DNA of 64,000 nucleotides from NCBI RefSeq assembly GCF_017948595.1, contig NZ_JAGFBV010000007.1:1-64000 (forward strand). The letters are read 5' to 3'. Source of the stretch: Flavobacterium geliluteum. GTDB taxonomy: Bacteria > Bacteroidota > Bacteroidia > Flavobacteriales > Flavobacteriaceae. The notes beneath the pieces were generated by a model, which did no database searches, was not told the origin of the DNA, and saw nothing but the letters and a program-made list of their open reading frames with translations. The translations under genes and the position numbers were made by a program. Within the stretch, counting starts at the first letter, position 1. Every line of letters starts with the position of its first letter. Shown piece after piece: positions 7,470 through 17,404 of this stretch.

Positions 7470-8028
7470 TTATTAGTTTTTTTAGGTTAGTTAAAAGGTT
7501 GACTTTAAGGCTCTTTACAAAATATTAACAGTATTAATATTCAAAGCTAATTTATTTTAATCTTAAAATACTTATGAAAATATAGTTTAACAAAACACAA
7601 TATTTATAGTAAAATAATTAAGTTTTTATTAACTATAATCGTAAATTTATTGTTAAAAAAATGTAAATATATTATTTTACAGACAGATAATTAACAAGAA
7701 AAAACAATACTCATGCTTTTTCTTCAGCTTTAAAACTATCTTTAGAAGCTTAATAAAACTAAAATTATATATTAAATTCTTAAAATAACATATATTTTCT
7801 TATAAATAACACCTATAACTCGTAAAAACCTTATTTTTTTTCATATAATAGCATAACTTTGATAAATTTGTAAGAAATAAATACATCATATCGAAATATT
7901 TAAGTTTATATTTCGTTTATATTTTCCACTTAACTAAAAAATTATAAGTGACCATTAAGGATACTACTGATTTTTTGTTTGATCCAGCATTAATAAATTG
8001 GTTAAAATTGCCCTAATACCTAAAGTAA
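7470..8028. other. Long AT-rich intergenic region
   Basis: 559 bases between divergently transcribed protease genes, very AT-rich and without coding signal. It must hold both promoters. I could not single out a confident -33/-7 pair. It may also carry the binding site of a regulator. Confidence 0.5.
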
Positions 8029-10737
8029 ATGAAGACAAAACTTACTTGTTTTTTTTTGATAATGACAACATTCTGTTTCTCTCAAACTCCTGACAAATGG
8101 AAACAATTCATAAAAAAAGAAAAAGAACCAAATCGAGAGAAATACTATTTTACCTCTTTAGAAAATGCACATCAAAACAGATATAAAGTTGTAAAAAAAC
8201 TTGATACTAATTTTTGTATTATTGAAAAGGAAAGTTTCAATGCGCTTTTAAACGACGCCCTACCTACTAATAATTTATGGAAACTTCCAGCAAATTTTAT
8301 ACATCATAAAGAAGACAAAGAATATATTGTAGCAACTGATACCATCGAATCCTTACTTACTGATTTAAAATCAATAAACCTTGCTAATGTTCAAATTATC
8401 AATGAAAGGCTTGTAATTATAAAAAGTAATTCAGAAATAATAATCAATAAAATCATTCCTTTACGCAGTGTCTCTTCGATCTCTCAAGAATCAATGCAAC
8501 CAAAAAGCGAGTCAAAAATAATCGATCAAAATTTTAGTATTAATAATATCAATAAAGCCAACACCAACTTTCCTTTGGTCACTGGCGAAAACGAAATTGC
8601 AGCAATCAAAGATGACTTTTTTGACTTGAATGACATTGATTTATTGAATAAACACATTCCGTCAAGCACGCAGTCCAATACCGTATCTAGTCACGCAAGC
8701 GCTATGGCAACTATTGTTTCCGGCCTTGGAAATAGCTCTGTTTTAGGAAAAGGAGTGGCTCCAAAAGCAAAAATACTGTCGTCTGATTTTTTGAATGTCT
8801 ATCCCGATGAGGTAGCCACATTACAGGGAGCAACCACTCAAAATCATTCTTACGGAACAGTTATTGAAAATTTTTACGGCACACTTGCTAATGCGTATGA
8901 TGCTCAATTATTTTCGAATACAAATTTGACTCATTGTTTTTCCTCAGGCAATAGAGGGCTTGAAGGTTCTAAATCGATTACGGGCAATTTTAAACAATCA
9001 AAAAATAGTATCGTGGTAGGTTGTATCGATCAGAACGAAGTCATTATGCCTTTTTCATCAACAGGACCCGCCTATGATGGCCGAATAAAACCAGAATTGG
9101 TTGCCTTTAGTACACAAGGAACTTCTAATGCTACTGCAATAACTACGGGAGTTATCACTCTGATGAAACAACATTATAAAACATTAAACAACAGCTCTCT
9201 CAATAATGCATTAGCAAAAGCAATTCTAATTAATAGTGCAAAAGATTTAGGCAACATTGGCCCTGATTTCATTTATGGCTATGGCAGTATAAATGCTGAT
9301 AAATGCCTAAAAACGATCAGCGAAAACAGATTTATCTCAGGTAATATAACCTCTGGTCAAACTAATTCGCATACTGTTACAGTTCCATCAAACGCAAAAA
9401 ACCTAAAAATAACATTGGTCTGGAATGATTTACCTGCTTCTATTAATAGTAATATCAGTCTGGTAAATGATTTAGATTTGGAAATTATTTCGAACAATAA
9501 CACGACTTTTTTACCTTGGATTCTTAATCCGGAAGCTCCTCAGCAGCAAGCCACAAACGGAAAAGACAAACTTAATAATGTAGAGCAGGTCGCGCTGGAA
9601 AACCCGGCATCCGGAATTTATACTATAGCTGTTATCGGCTCTGTTATATCCAATACTTCTCAAGATTACAGCATCGCATACGAGTATGAACTGGAAAATC
9701 AATTTGAATGGAATTACCCTCTAGTCAATGATAATTTTCCTTATGATGGTCAGACTATCTCCCCTTTCAAATGGAATTCTTCGTTTTCCGGCACCTCGGG
9801 TCAGTTATCAATTACTTATAATGATGGGCAAACTTGGGAAATTATTTCAAATAATATAAATCTGGATAACGAACAATTTACTTATACTCCTGCTGAAGAA
9901 AAATTTGCTAAAGCGAAATTAAAAATGACCATCAATAATGCAGAATATGTTTCTGATAGTTTTACAATTTCTTATGATCTAAAAATCAATACGAGTTTGG
10001 TCTGTGATGGTACAACAGAGATTAACTGGACAAAACCAACCGATGTTGTTTCCTTTAAAATCTATCAATTGACAGGGGAAGGCTTGGCATTTAAAGAACA
10101 AACAACAAATACTACCTATACGTACAATGACGGAAAAATTTATACCGTTGCGCCTGTAATTGATAACGGTGAAGGGATAAAAAGTGAATCAACATTACTG
10201 AATGCTGAAAATTCTAATTGCTATTTTGAATTGACCTTTGCTGAAATTGATGAGGAAAACACAATAAAGATTAGTGCAAGTCTTTTTAGTCTTTATAATA
10301 TCAAAAAAATAGAGCTCGTAAAAATTACAAATACGACCGAAAATGTCATTAGCACTATAACTGATGTCAATTCAAAAACATTCTTTTTTTTGGATTCTTC
10401 TCCGGTAAAAGGCAGTAATAAATATCGAATAGCAATCATTTTGCAATCTAATAATGTGATAAACTCCCCTATTCTGGACACTAATTATTTGGGGGATGAT
10501 TTGTTTTCTGTTTATCCAACGCTATTAAGCAAAAACGAACCCTTAAATATTGAAGCCAAAAAAGACGAAGCCGCTACTTTTTATTTGTATTCTAGCAGCG
10601 GACAAAATACTTTTACTACCTCATTAACCTCTAAATCGAGCAATATAAACATAAAAACCACCTCATCAGGAATTTATATTTATAAAATAGTGACCAACTC
10701 AGGGGGAACACAAACGGGTAAAATCGCTATTTTTTAA
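8029..10737 (+). CDS. S8 (subtilisin-like) protease with T9SS sorting tail
   Basis: A 902-residue secreted protease. Signal peptide at residues 1-20 (ends CFSQ). The catalytic triad can be placed at Asp195 or Asp196 (IAAIKDDF), His222 (SSHASAMATI) and Ser366 (GTSNATA). The usual GTSMAxP is altered around the serine, and the aspartate context is not the usual D-S/T-G. A proprotein-convertase-like beta domain follows (about 420-560), then fibronectin-like segments. The last 80 residues (VYPTLLSKNEPLNIEA to GKIAIF) match the type A T9SS sorting domain, so the protein should be exported and attached or released at the surface. Single gene. Confidence 0.88.
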   Translation: MKTKLTCFFLIMTTFCFSQTPDKWKQFIKKEKEPNREKYYFTSLENAHQNRYKVVKKLDTNFCIIEKESFNALLNDALPTNNLWKLPANFIHHKEDKEYIVATDTIESLLTDLKSINLANVQIINERLVIIKSNSEIIINKIIPLRSVSSISQESMQPKSESKIIDQNFSINNINKANTNFPLVTGENEIAAIKDDFFDLNDIDLLNKHIPSSTQSNTVSSHASAMATIVSGLGNSSVLGKGVAPKAKILSSDFLNVYPDEVATLQGATTQNHSYGTVIENFYGTLANAYDAQLFSNTNLTHCFSSGNRGLEGSKSITGNFKQSKNSIVVGCIDQNEVIMPFSSTGPAYDGRIKPELVAFSTQGTSNATAITTGVITLMKQHYKTLNNSSLNNALAKAILINSAKDLGNIGPDFIYGYGSINADKCLKTISENRFISGNITSGQTNSHTVTVPSNAKNLKITLVWNDLPASINSNISLVNDLDLEIISNNNTTFLPWILNPEAPQQQATNGKDKLNNVEQVALENPASGIYTIAVIGSVISNTSQDYSIAYEYELENQFEWNYPLVNDNFPYDGQTISPFKWNSSFSGTSGQLSITYNDGQTWEIISNNINLDNEQFTYTPAEEKFAKAKLKMTINNAEYVSDSFTISYDLKINTSLVCDGTTEINWTKPTDVVSFKIYQLTGEGLAFKEQTTNTTYTYNDGKIYTVAPVIDNGEGIKSESTLLNAENSNCYFELTFAEIDEENTIKISASLFSLYNIKKIELVKITNTTENVISTITDVNSKTFFFLDSSPVKGSNKYRIAIILQSNNVINSPILDTNYLGDDLFSVYPTLLSKNEPLNIEAKKDEAATFYLYSSSGQNTFTTSLTSKSSNINIKTTSSGIYIYKIVTNSGGTQTGKIAIF

Positions 10738-10903
10738 GTTATTCTAATTAGATTTTTAGAACTAAACAAAGTTTGTACAATATTTTTGAAACATATTCTC
10801 TTTTAAAGATAAATAGTAAAAATAAACCGTATTTGAATCATATTCTGTTGTTTGTATTTATTTTAAATAAAAGAATTTTAGTTATACAATATAGATTAAC
10901 TAA

Positions 10904-10911
10904 TATATTTG
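10904..10911 (+). promoter_or_regulatory. TATATTTG, -7 element
   Basis: Matches TAnnTTTG, 11 bases before the small lipoprotein ATG, implying a very short leader. Confidence 0.45.
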
Positions 10912-10922
10912 CTTAAAAAAAA

Positions 10923-11111
10923 ATGAAAACATCAAAATACACTAAAATTGCCGTAATTGTTATGGTAATTTTGTTTGTAGTGATTAGCGTGATCAGCTGT
11001 ACTGCACACGTACACAACGGCAGTAATAAAGTACCGCCTGGACAAGCTAAAAAAATGTCGGGAAGTAAAAGCGCAAAAGCCTATGCCCCGGGACAACAAA
11101 AAAAGCATTAA
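10923..11111 (+). CDS. Small lipoprotein with PGQ-KK motifs
   Basis: A 62-residue protein. It has one hydrophobic segment (residues 9-25) ending at SVISC, which fits a lipobox with Cys27. The mature part is short and very basic, with two similar motifs, PPGQAKKMSG and APGQQKKH. I know this type as small conserved Bacteroidota proteins without known function. It has its own -7 element and terminator, so it is a real transcription unit and not a chance frame. Confidence 0.7.
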   Translation: MKTSKYTKIAVIVMVILFVVISVISCTAHVHNGSNKVPPGQAKKMSGSKSAKAYAPGQQKKH

Positions 11112-11118
11112 TTTAGCT

Positions 11119-11155
11119 AAAAAGCCTTCTGAAATTATATTTCAGAAGACTTTTT
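11119..11155 (+). terminator. Terminator of the small lipoprotein gene
   Basis: AAAAAGCCTTCTGAAA pairs with TTTCAGAAGACTTTTT with one mismatch. It works in both directions. Confidence 0.75.
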
Positions 11156-11232
11156 ACTATTAAAATGGTTTCAAAAAAACATTAAAATATTTAGTAACAG
11201 GAGCATCAAAAGTTTTAATAACAAATTCTACG

Positions 11233-12147
11233 TTATTTTTTTGGAGAAGTATCTGTTATTTTAAGCAGATAAGTCCCTTCTGGCAAATCATTTATACTGG
11301 CCCCAGTAGTACTTCCCAGTACTTTCTTTCCTTGAGAGAAAACTTCAATATTCTTAGAAACTGTATTTTTATCATTGGCAACTGTGTTATTGGCAGGTGG
11401 CGTTTTTGCTGAAGCTGTACTTTTTGCATTTGTAGTAGCCCCTTTTTTTACCGCTTCTGAAGACGAAACTGACGGGGTTGCAGTAATAAGAGGTTTAGAA
11501 CTGCTATAAGACTCCATAACCTGCTCATCTGTCATCGCAACATTATATATTTTAAGATCGTCTATATCTGCATTAACACCTGTTGTTGTATTTATTTCTC
11601 CAAGTCTAAAAATATAACCTTTGGTGGAACGTGAGATTCCATCTACTGATTTTAATAATTCGCCATTACGATATACTTTTGAAGCATTTCCGTTGTAAGT
11701 AACAGCATAGTGATACCAAACCTCTTTTGCTAACGGAACAGATACGATAACATCATTTGCAGCTCCCCAGCCCGCCAAACTTAAATCAGAATTACCCGAA
11801 GACGAAGCTTGCTGTAATAAGCCAAAATATTGCCCATTTGATGGACTGCCATAGCCAAAAATATAATTGGCCGCGTTAATCGTATTAAATTTTACCCAGA
11901 GAGAAATTGACCTCGGTTTATTGTCTTGCGGAAGATCACCTACTACTGCCTGCAATGCTTTATTAACTAGTCTTTGTGCGCTTTTAGCAACTCCCATTCT
12001 ATCATTTACATAATTGGCTGCCCCTAAAAAGGAAATGGTATTATCAGCACTGTTTAAATTTCCATTGAAATTGAATTCCTGAACAGGATTTTGGGCATCA
12101 ACATTCAAATAACTTACAAGCATTAGAGTAAGTAATATTTTTTTCAT
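11233..12147 (-). CDS. LamG-fold secreted protein
   Basis: A 304-residue protein with a signal peptide (residues 1-18, ends VDAQ). Residues 20-215 fit a concanavalin-like LamG/laminin-G jellyroll: SISLWVKF, then WYHYAVTYNG, VYRNGELL and ADIDDLKIYNVAMTDEQV. A low-complexity Thr/Ala/Ser/Lys linker (about 222-262) follows. The last 45 residues (IEVFSQGKKVLG to GTYLLKI) resemble the end of a T9SS sorting domain but are shorter than usual. It is probably a surface carbohydrate-binding or adhesion protein. Single gene, no enzyme domain attached. Confidence 0.8.
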   Translation of the reverse strand: MKKILLTLMLVSYLNVDAQNPVQEFNFNGNLNSADNTISFLGAANYVNDRMGVAKSAQRLVNKALQAVVGDLPQDNKPRSISLWVKFNTINAANYIFGYGSPSNGQYFGLLQQASSSGNSDLSLAGWGAANDVIVSVPLAKEVWYHYAVTYNGNASKVYRNGELLKSVDGISRSTKGYIFRLGEINTTTGVNADIDDLKIYNVAMTDEQVMESYSSSKPLITATPSVSSSEAVKKGATTNAKSTASAKTPPANNTVANDKNTVSKNIEVFSQGKKVLGSTTGASINDLPEGTYLLKITDTSPKK

Positions 12148-12521
12148 GGTTAAAGATTTTGGGTATTAAAATTTATTTGGTTTAGTTATAAGGAAATTAA
12201 AGAACAATTGATTTTATCGAAAATTAATCACAAACTCGAAAAAGCAAAAACTACAATAATAAAAATTGATCGTTATTATCTTCTGATTGCTCCTTTTTAT
12301 GTTTTTATATTTATTATTAAAAATTTAAATTTACATCAATCAACCGTACCTATTCTTACATTTTTATAAAGCATTCACATAAAATTATGAAAAATACAGA
12401 CTTTAATAAATTTATTTTTCTCAAATCTAATACTATTTTACCTTTCTGCAACATCTAAAAACAAAAAAACTCCGAATGAAAATTCATTCAGAGTTTTTAT
12501 CTATTTTATTGAAGTATTTTA
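12148..12521. other. Intergenic region
   Basis: 374 AT-rich bases between two minus-strand genes. It contains the terminator of the cysteine synthase-like gene (12464-12498) and presumably the promoter of the LamG gene. No coding signal seen. Confidence 0.5.
12458..12498 (-). terminator. Terminator of the cysteine synthase-like gene
   Basis: AACTCCGAATGAA and TTCATTCAGAGTT form a near-perfect stem. The minus-strand tail is GTTTTTTTG. Confidence 0.75.
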
Positions 12522-13562
12522 CTACTTTACAAATTCAATTTTTTGAACTTCCTCTTCATTAATACTGTCAAAGAAACCTTGTTCGTTCATCCAGTCATCA
12601 CTAAAGACCTTACTCATGTATCGGGAACCGTGATCTGGAAAAATAGCAATAATATTGCTGTCTTTTGTAAACTCACCCTCTTCTGCGTATTGTTTGATGG
12701 CTTGCATCACCGCTCCGGAAGTATATCCAACAAATAAACCTTCTTTTCTGGTAATCTCTCTGGCAGAGTGAGCACTTTCTTCGTCGGTTACTTTCATAAA
12801 TTTATCAATAATATCAAAATCTGTAGCCGATGGAATCAGGTTTTTTCCTAAACCTTCTATGCGATAAGGATAAATTTCTTTGCTATCGAACTCTTTTGTT
12901 TCGTGGTATTTTTTTAATACCGAACCAAAAGCGTCTACTCCGAGAATTCTAATGTTTGGATTTTGCTCTTTTAAGAATTTTGCAGTTCCTGAGATTGTTC
13001 CTCCAGTTCCGCTACAAGCAACAAGATGTGTGATTTGTCCTTTTGTTTGTTCCCAAATTTCCGGACCTGTGCTTCTGTAATGGGCGTCAATATTCAGTTG
13101 ATTAAAATATTGATTGATATAAACAGAACCTTTTGTTTCTTCGTGCAAACGCTTGGCAACGTTATAATACGATCTTTCATCATCTGCAGAAACGTGAGCT
13201 GGACAGACATATACTTTTGCTCCCAAACTCCTCAACATGTCAATTTTATCTTTCGATGATTTTGAACTTACAGCCAAAATACAATTGTAGCCTTTTATAA
13301 TACTTACCATTGCCAGACTAAATCCTGTGTTACCAGACGTTGTTTCGATAATGGTATCCCCCGGAGAAAGTATCCCTTTTTTCTCGGCTTCTTCAATGAT
13401 GTATAAAGCTATTCTATCTTTTGAGGAATGTCCTGGATTAAAAGCTTCTACCTTTGCGTAGAAATTTCCTTCTAACTCTTCGGTGATTTTATTTAGTTTG
13501 ATAAGTGGTGTATTACCTATCAATTCTAAAACATTATTATAAGCGTTTATTTCTTCTTTCAT
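12522..13562 (-). CDS. PLP-dependent cysteine synthase / cystathionine beta-synthase family enzyme
   Basis: I choose the second methionine ([20 protein letters not shown]), giving 346 residues, because the family usually begins a few residues before the LIGNTPL motif. A start at 13580 would add six residues. Lys48 in SSKDR is the PLP lysine, and TSGNTG and SGTGGT bind the phosphate. The enzyme lacks C-terminal CBS domains. The acidic tail ([11 protein letters not shown]) is longer than in CysM. It may make cysteine or cystathionine from an activated serine. The exact substrate cannot be read from sequence. A second family member (cysM) lies at 58182. Confidence 0.85.
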   Translation of the reverse strand: MKEEINAYNNVLELIGNTPLIKLNKITEELEGNFYAKVEAFNPGHSSKDRIALYIIEEAEKKGILSPGDTIIETTSGNTGFSLAMVSIIKGYNCILAVSSKSSKDKIDMLRSLGAKVYVCPAHVSADDERSYYNVAKRLHEETKGSVYINQYFNQLNIDAHYRSTGPEIWEQTKGQITHLVACSGTGGTISGTAKFLKEQNPNIRILGVDAFGSVLKKYHETKEFDSKEIYPYRIEGLGKNLIPSATDFDIIDKFMKVTDEESAHSAREITRKEGLFVGYTSGAVMQAIKQYAEEGEFTKDSNIIAIFPDHGSRYMSKVFSDDWMNEQGFFDSINEEEVQKIEFVK

Positions 13563-13608
13563 AAAAAAATAGTTAATCAAGGTAATTTTAAATGACCCTG
13601 ATAGATTG

Positions 13609-13616
13609 CAAATTTA
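13609..13616 (-). promoter_or_regulatory. TAAATTTG, -7 element
   Basis: Minus-strand match to TAnnTTTG, 46 bases before the chosen start of the cysteine synthase-like gene. Confidence 0.45.
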
Positions 13617-13631
13617 ACAAAAAAATTCTAA

Positions 13632-15767
13632 TTAGCTTTTAATTTTCTCTAAATCTAATAAAAAACTAAATTCTTTTGCTAAGTCTTTTAAAGCCTCAAA
13701 CCTCCCTGAAGCCCCGCCATGTCCCGCATCCATGTTGGTATCTAAAAACAAAAAATTATTATCTGTTTTCATACTTCTCAACTTGGCAACCCATTTGGCT
13801 GGTTCCCAATATTGCACCTGAGAATCATGTAATCCCGTAGAAATGTACATGTTAGGGTATTCTTGAGCTTTTACATTATCGTACGGTGAATACGACAACA
13901 TATAATCATAATATTTTTTATTGTTGGGATTTCCCCACTCGTCATATTCTCCAGTTGTTAGCGGAATACTATCGTCTAACATTGTCGTAATTACATCTAC
14001 AAAAGGTACCTGAGCAATCACTCCGTTGTATAATTCCGGCGCTTCATTTACGATTACGCCCATCAAAAGTCCTCCCGCAGAACCTCCTTCGGCATACAAA
14101 TGTTCGGGCGAAGTAAATTTCTCGTTAATTACAAATTTAGAGCAATCGATAAAATCTGTGAAGGTATTTTTCTTTTTTAACAGTTTTCCGTCTTCATACC
14201 ATTGCCTTCCCAAGTCCTCCCCTCCTCTAATATGTGCAATTGCATACACAAAACCTCTATCTAACAAAGAAAGTCTAGTTGATGAAAAATAAGCGTCCAT
14301 GGTAATCCCGTAAGAGCCGTAAGCGTAAAGCAACAACGGATTTTTACCGTTTTTCTCTAACCCTTTTCTGTAAATCATCGAAATTGGCACTTTTACACCA
14401 TCTCTGGCGGTAGCCCAAATACGTTCTTCTACATAATTATTTTTATCAAATTTGCCTCCCAAAACCTGTTGTTCTTTTAAGATTTCTTTGGTTTTGGTCT
14501 TCATATTAAAATCAATTACAGAGGATGGCGTAGCAAGCGACTGATAGCTGTAACGCAAAATATCGGTATCAAAATCGATATTTGTAGTGGTATATGCGTT
14601 ATAAGTTTCGCTTCCAAAAGGCAAATAATAATCCGGCTCCTCATTCCAAGGCATGATGCGAATATGATTCAAACCATTGGAACGCTCTTCTACCACCAAA
14701 TAATTTTTGAAAATTTCAATATCTTCCAATAAAACATCTTCACGATGCGGAATAACATCTACCCAATTTTTCTTTCCTGTTTTATTCTCAGGCGTTTTCA
14801 TCAATTTAAAATTGGTGGCCTTGTCCTTATTCGTCAGGATATAAAAAGAATCTTCATAATGCGAAAAACTATATTCTAAACCACGCACACGAGGCTGAAA
14901 CACAACAAATTCACCATCTGGAGTATCAGAATTTAAAATTCGATATTCGGTCGTCAATGTACTTCCCGAACCTATTACGATATATTTTCTTGATTTCTCT
15001 TTGCTTATCGAAACATTAAAAGTATCATCAGTTTCATTAAAAACCAAAATATCACTTTTTGAATCTGAATTTAATTTATGTCTAAAAACTTTATCCGAGC
15101 GCAAAGTCACTTCGTCTTGTTTTACGTAAAAAATAGTTTGGTTATCATTTGCCCAAACCGAAGCACCAGTGGCATTTTCGATTTTATCTGCCAAAATTTC
15201 ACCCGTTTCCAGATTTTTAATTTGAATGGTATAAATACGTCTTCCAACCAAATCAAGTCCAAAACTTGCAAATTTATTATCAGGGCTTACGCTAAGACCT
15301 CCTAATTTGAAATACGCATGTCCTTTTGCCATTTCATTACAATTGAATAAAATTTCTTCATTGGCAGAAAGACTTCCTTTTTTTCGTGCGTAAATAGGAT
15401 AGTCCTGACCGGTTTCAAAACGTGTAATATAAAAATAGCCATTATAAAAATAAGGAACCGAAGCATCGTCTTCTTTAATACGGCTTTTCATTTCTTCAAA
15501 TAACGATCCCTGCAAACCTTTTGTGTGCGCGGTCATACTTTCGTAATAAGCGTTTTCTTTATTCAAATAATCGATAACCTCAGGATTCTCGCGGTCATTC
15601 AACCAAAAATAGTTATCAACTCGGGTTTCTTTATGTTTTTTTAGATTTTTAGCGATTATTTTGGCTTGTGGAGCTACTATATTGTCTTGCATTGATTGAG
15701 CGTTTGTTTTCATAATAAGAAGGGCAAAAATAACACATCGAGAACAGAACAGAATTAATTTTTTCAT
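13632..15767 (-). CDS. S9-family oligopeptidase (oligopeptidase B type), exported
   Basis: A 711-residue serine peptidase cutting short peptides. Signal peptide at residues 1-23 (ends TNAQ), which predicts a periplasmic enzyme. The N-terminal beta-propeller covers about 60-440. The alpha/beta-hydrolase domain carries Ser563 (GGSAGG), Asp648 (LHDSQVQ) and His683 (AGHGGASG). The segments YGSYGITMDAYFS and AHIRGGEDLGRQWYEDGKL are characteristic of oligopeptidase B. Length is normal for the family. It is divergent from ybaB with only 66 bases between the start codons. Confidence 0.9.
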   Translation of the reverse strand: MKKLILFCSRCVIFALLIMKTNAQSMQDNIVAPQAKIIAKNLKKHKETRVDNYFWLNDRENPEVIDYLNKENAYYESMTAHTKGLQGSLFEEMKSRIKEDDASVPYFYNGYFYITRFETGQDYPIYARKKGSLSANEEILFNCNEMAKGHAYFKLGGLSVSPDNKFASFGLDLVGRRIYTIQIKNLETGEILADKIENATGASVWANDNQTIFYVKQDEVTLRSDKVFRHKLNSDSKSDILVFNETDDTFNVSISKEKSRKYIVIGSGSTLTTEYRILNSDTPDGEFVVFQPRVRGLEYSFSHYEDSFYILTNKDKATNFKLMKTPENKTGKKNWVDVIPHREDVLLEDIEIFKNYLVVEERSNGLNHIRIMPWNEEPDYYLPFGSETYNAYTTTNIDFDTDILRYSYQSLATPSSVIDFNMKTKTKEILKEQQVLGGKFDKNNYVEERIWATARDGVKVPISMIYRKGLEKNGKNPLLLYAYGSYGITMDAYFSSTRLSLLDRGFVYAIAHIRGGEDLGRQWYEDGKLLKKKNTFTDFIDCSKFVINEKFTSPEHLYAEGGSAGGLLMGVIVNEAPELYNGVIAQVPFVDVITTMLDDSIPLTTGEYDEWGNPNNKKYYDYMLSYSPYDNVKAQEYPNMYISTGLHDSQVQYWEPAKWVAKLRSMKTDNNFLFLDTNMDAGHGGASGRFEALKDLAKEFSFLLDLEKIKS

Positions 15768-15833
15768 AAAATATTACTTTATTATACACCTTAATAGATT
15801 AATTTTGTTGAAAACAATTTAAAATAAACAAAA

Positions 15834-16154
15834 ATGGATTTAATGGGAATGATGGGTAAACTTAAAGAAACCCAACAAAAAATTGAAGATACAAAAAAAC
15901 GTTTAGATACAGTTTTAATTGATGAACAAAGTGCTGACGGCTTACTAAAAGTGACTATGACAGCTAACAGAAAAGTAACTTCTATCTCTATTGATGATGC
16001 TTTACTAGAAGACAAAGAGCAACTGGAAGATTACCTAATCGTGACCTTAAATAAAGCTATTGCAAAAGCCACCGGTGTAAACGAAGCAGAGCTTGACGCC
16101 GTTGCCAAAATGGATATGCCAATGATTCCGGGAATGGATAATTTATTTAAGTAA
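15834..16154 (+). CDS. YbaB/EbfC nucleoid-associated protein
   Basis: A 106-residue homolog of the YbaB/EbfC DNA-binding proteins, which coat DNA as dimers. Features: [16 protein letters not shown] coiled-coil N-terminus, the central beta strand region [18 protein letters not shown], and a C-terminal helix ending in a methionine/proline-rich tail ([13 protein letters not shown]). It stands alone, not next to dnaX or recR as in many bacteria. A large hairpin follows immediately. Confidence 0.9.
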   Translation: MDLMGMMGKLKETQQKIEDTKKRLDTVLIDEQSADGLLKVTMTANRKVTSISIDDALLEDKEQLEDYLIVTLNKAIAKATGVNEAELDAVAKMDMPMIPGMDNLFK

Positions 16155-16230
16155 GGTTCAAAGGGATAAAGGTTTTATTCACAATGAAAAAGCCTTTGTC
16201 CCTTTGAACCTTTGCATCTCTGGGCCTTTT
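16155..16230. repeat. Large hairpin and CCTTTGAACC-type intergenic repeat
   Basis: GGTTCAAAGGGATAAAGG (16155-16172) pairs with CCTTTGTCCCTTTGAACC (16193-16210) over 18 bases with one wobble. The following CCTTTGCATCTCTGGGCC continues the pattern. A related phrase stands at 53008-53038. It lies between the convergent ybaB and threonine aldolase genes and may act as a terminator in both directions, although no clean T-run follows. Confidence 0.6.
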
Positions 16231-16232
16231 AC

Positions 16233-17252
16233 CTAGAACTTCGAAAGAGTCTCTAAAACATACGTATGCATCACTTCTCTGTAATCAAGATGAGTAACTA
16301 TTCGCAGTTTTCCGTGACCCATGGAGCTAATGGAGATATTTTTTTGTTTTAATTTTTCCATCAATAATTGATCACTAAAACCTTCGGCTAAAGAAAAAAT
16401 CAAAATATTAGTTTCTACTGGTTCTATAGCGGCAACCCAAGGTTTTGTACTTAAAACAGCAGCAATTTCTTTGGCCCGGCGATGATCTTCTGCCAATCGC
16501 TCGATATTATTGGCCAAAGCATATAATCCTGCTGCAGCCAAATACCCTACCTGACGCATTCCGCCACCGAGTATTTTTCTGATTCTCAACGCTCTATGAA
16601 TATCAGATTTGCTTCCTAATAATACAGAACCAATTGGAGCTCCCAATCCTTTAGACAAACAAACCGAAATAGTATCGAAGATAGCACCAAATTCTTTAGG
16701 ATTTTGCCTTTTTGCAACCAATGCATTCCAAATTCTGGCGCCATCCAAGTGAAATTTTAAATTGTTAGCATCGCACACTTTTTTTATTTCTCTCAAATCA
16801 TCCAATTCATAGCAAGCACCACCACCTTTATTGGTTGTATTTTCTACACAAACCAAACTTGTTAGCGGACTATGGTAAAACTCAGGATCGTTGATCGCTG
16901 CTGCCACTTGGCTCGCATTTATCATTCCGCGATGACCGTCCAGCAAACAGCATGAAACACCGCTATTGAAAGAAACGCCACCACCTTCATAATGATAAAC
17001 GTGTGCATATTTGTCTGCAATTAATTGCTCTCCGGGTTGTGTGTGCAATTTTATAGCCGTTTGATTGGCCATAGTTCCAGAAGGAAAAAAAAGCCCCGCT
17101 TCCATACCAAAAAACTCAGCCACTCTGGATTCCAATTCAATTACTGTTGGGTCTTGTTTGTATACATCATCGCCAACTTGGGCATTAAACATATACTGCA
17201 ACATTTCGTATGTAGGTTTGGTTATGGTGTCGCTAATTAAATTTATTTCCAT
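16233..17252 (-). CDS. ltaE: Low-specificity L-threonine aldolase
   Basis: A 339-residue PLP enzyme that cleaves threonine to glycine and acetaldehyde. It begins with the family signature MEINLISDTITKPTYEML. PLP-binding FPSGTMANQTA comes next, the aspartate is in HLDGARIWN, and the Schiff-base lysine is Lys201 in CLSKGLGAPIGS. Full length for the family. The gene stands alone, convergent with ybaB and divergent from prfB. Confidence 0.92.
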   Translation of the reverse strand: MEINLISDTITKPTYEMLQYMFNAQVGDDVYKQDPTVIELESRVAEFFGMEAGLFFPSGTMANQTAIKLHTQPGEQLIADKYAHVYHYEGGGVSFNSGVSCCLLDGHRGMINASQVAAAINDPEFYHSPLTSLVCVENTTNKGGGACYELDDLREIKKVCDANNLKFHLDGARIWNALVAKRQNPKEFGAIFDTISVCLSKGLGAPIGSVLLGSKSDIHRALRIRKILGGGMRQVGYLAAAGLYALANNIERLAEDHRRAKEIAAVLSTKPWVAAIEPVETNILIFSLAEGFSDQLLMEKLKQKNISISSMGHGKLRIVTHLDYREVMHTYVLETLSKF

Positions 17253-17404
17253 ATTCTAAAAACTATATCTTATTTTTGTCGAACAAAATTACGTATTACT
17301 AACAGTTATTCTAAACAAGTTTTGATAAATTTTAACTTGTAAATTAACTGTAAAAACAAATTAACGTAATATTTATAAGAAACTGATAAAACTAATATTA
17401 ATTT

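Noticed and set aside
12522..13580. Annotating the enzyme as cystathionine beta-synthase proper
   Set aside because: There are no CBS domains, no partner cystathionine lyase and no substrate-specific feature visible. Only the family can be supported.
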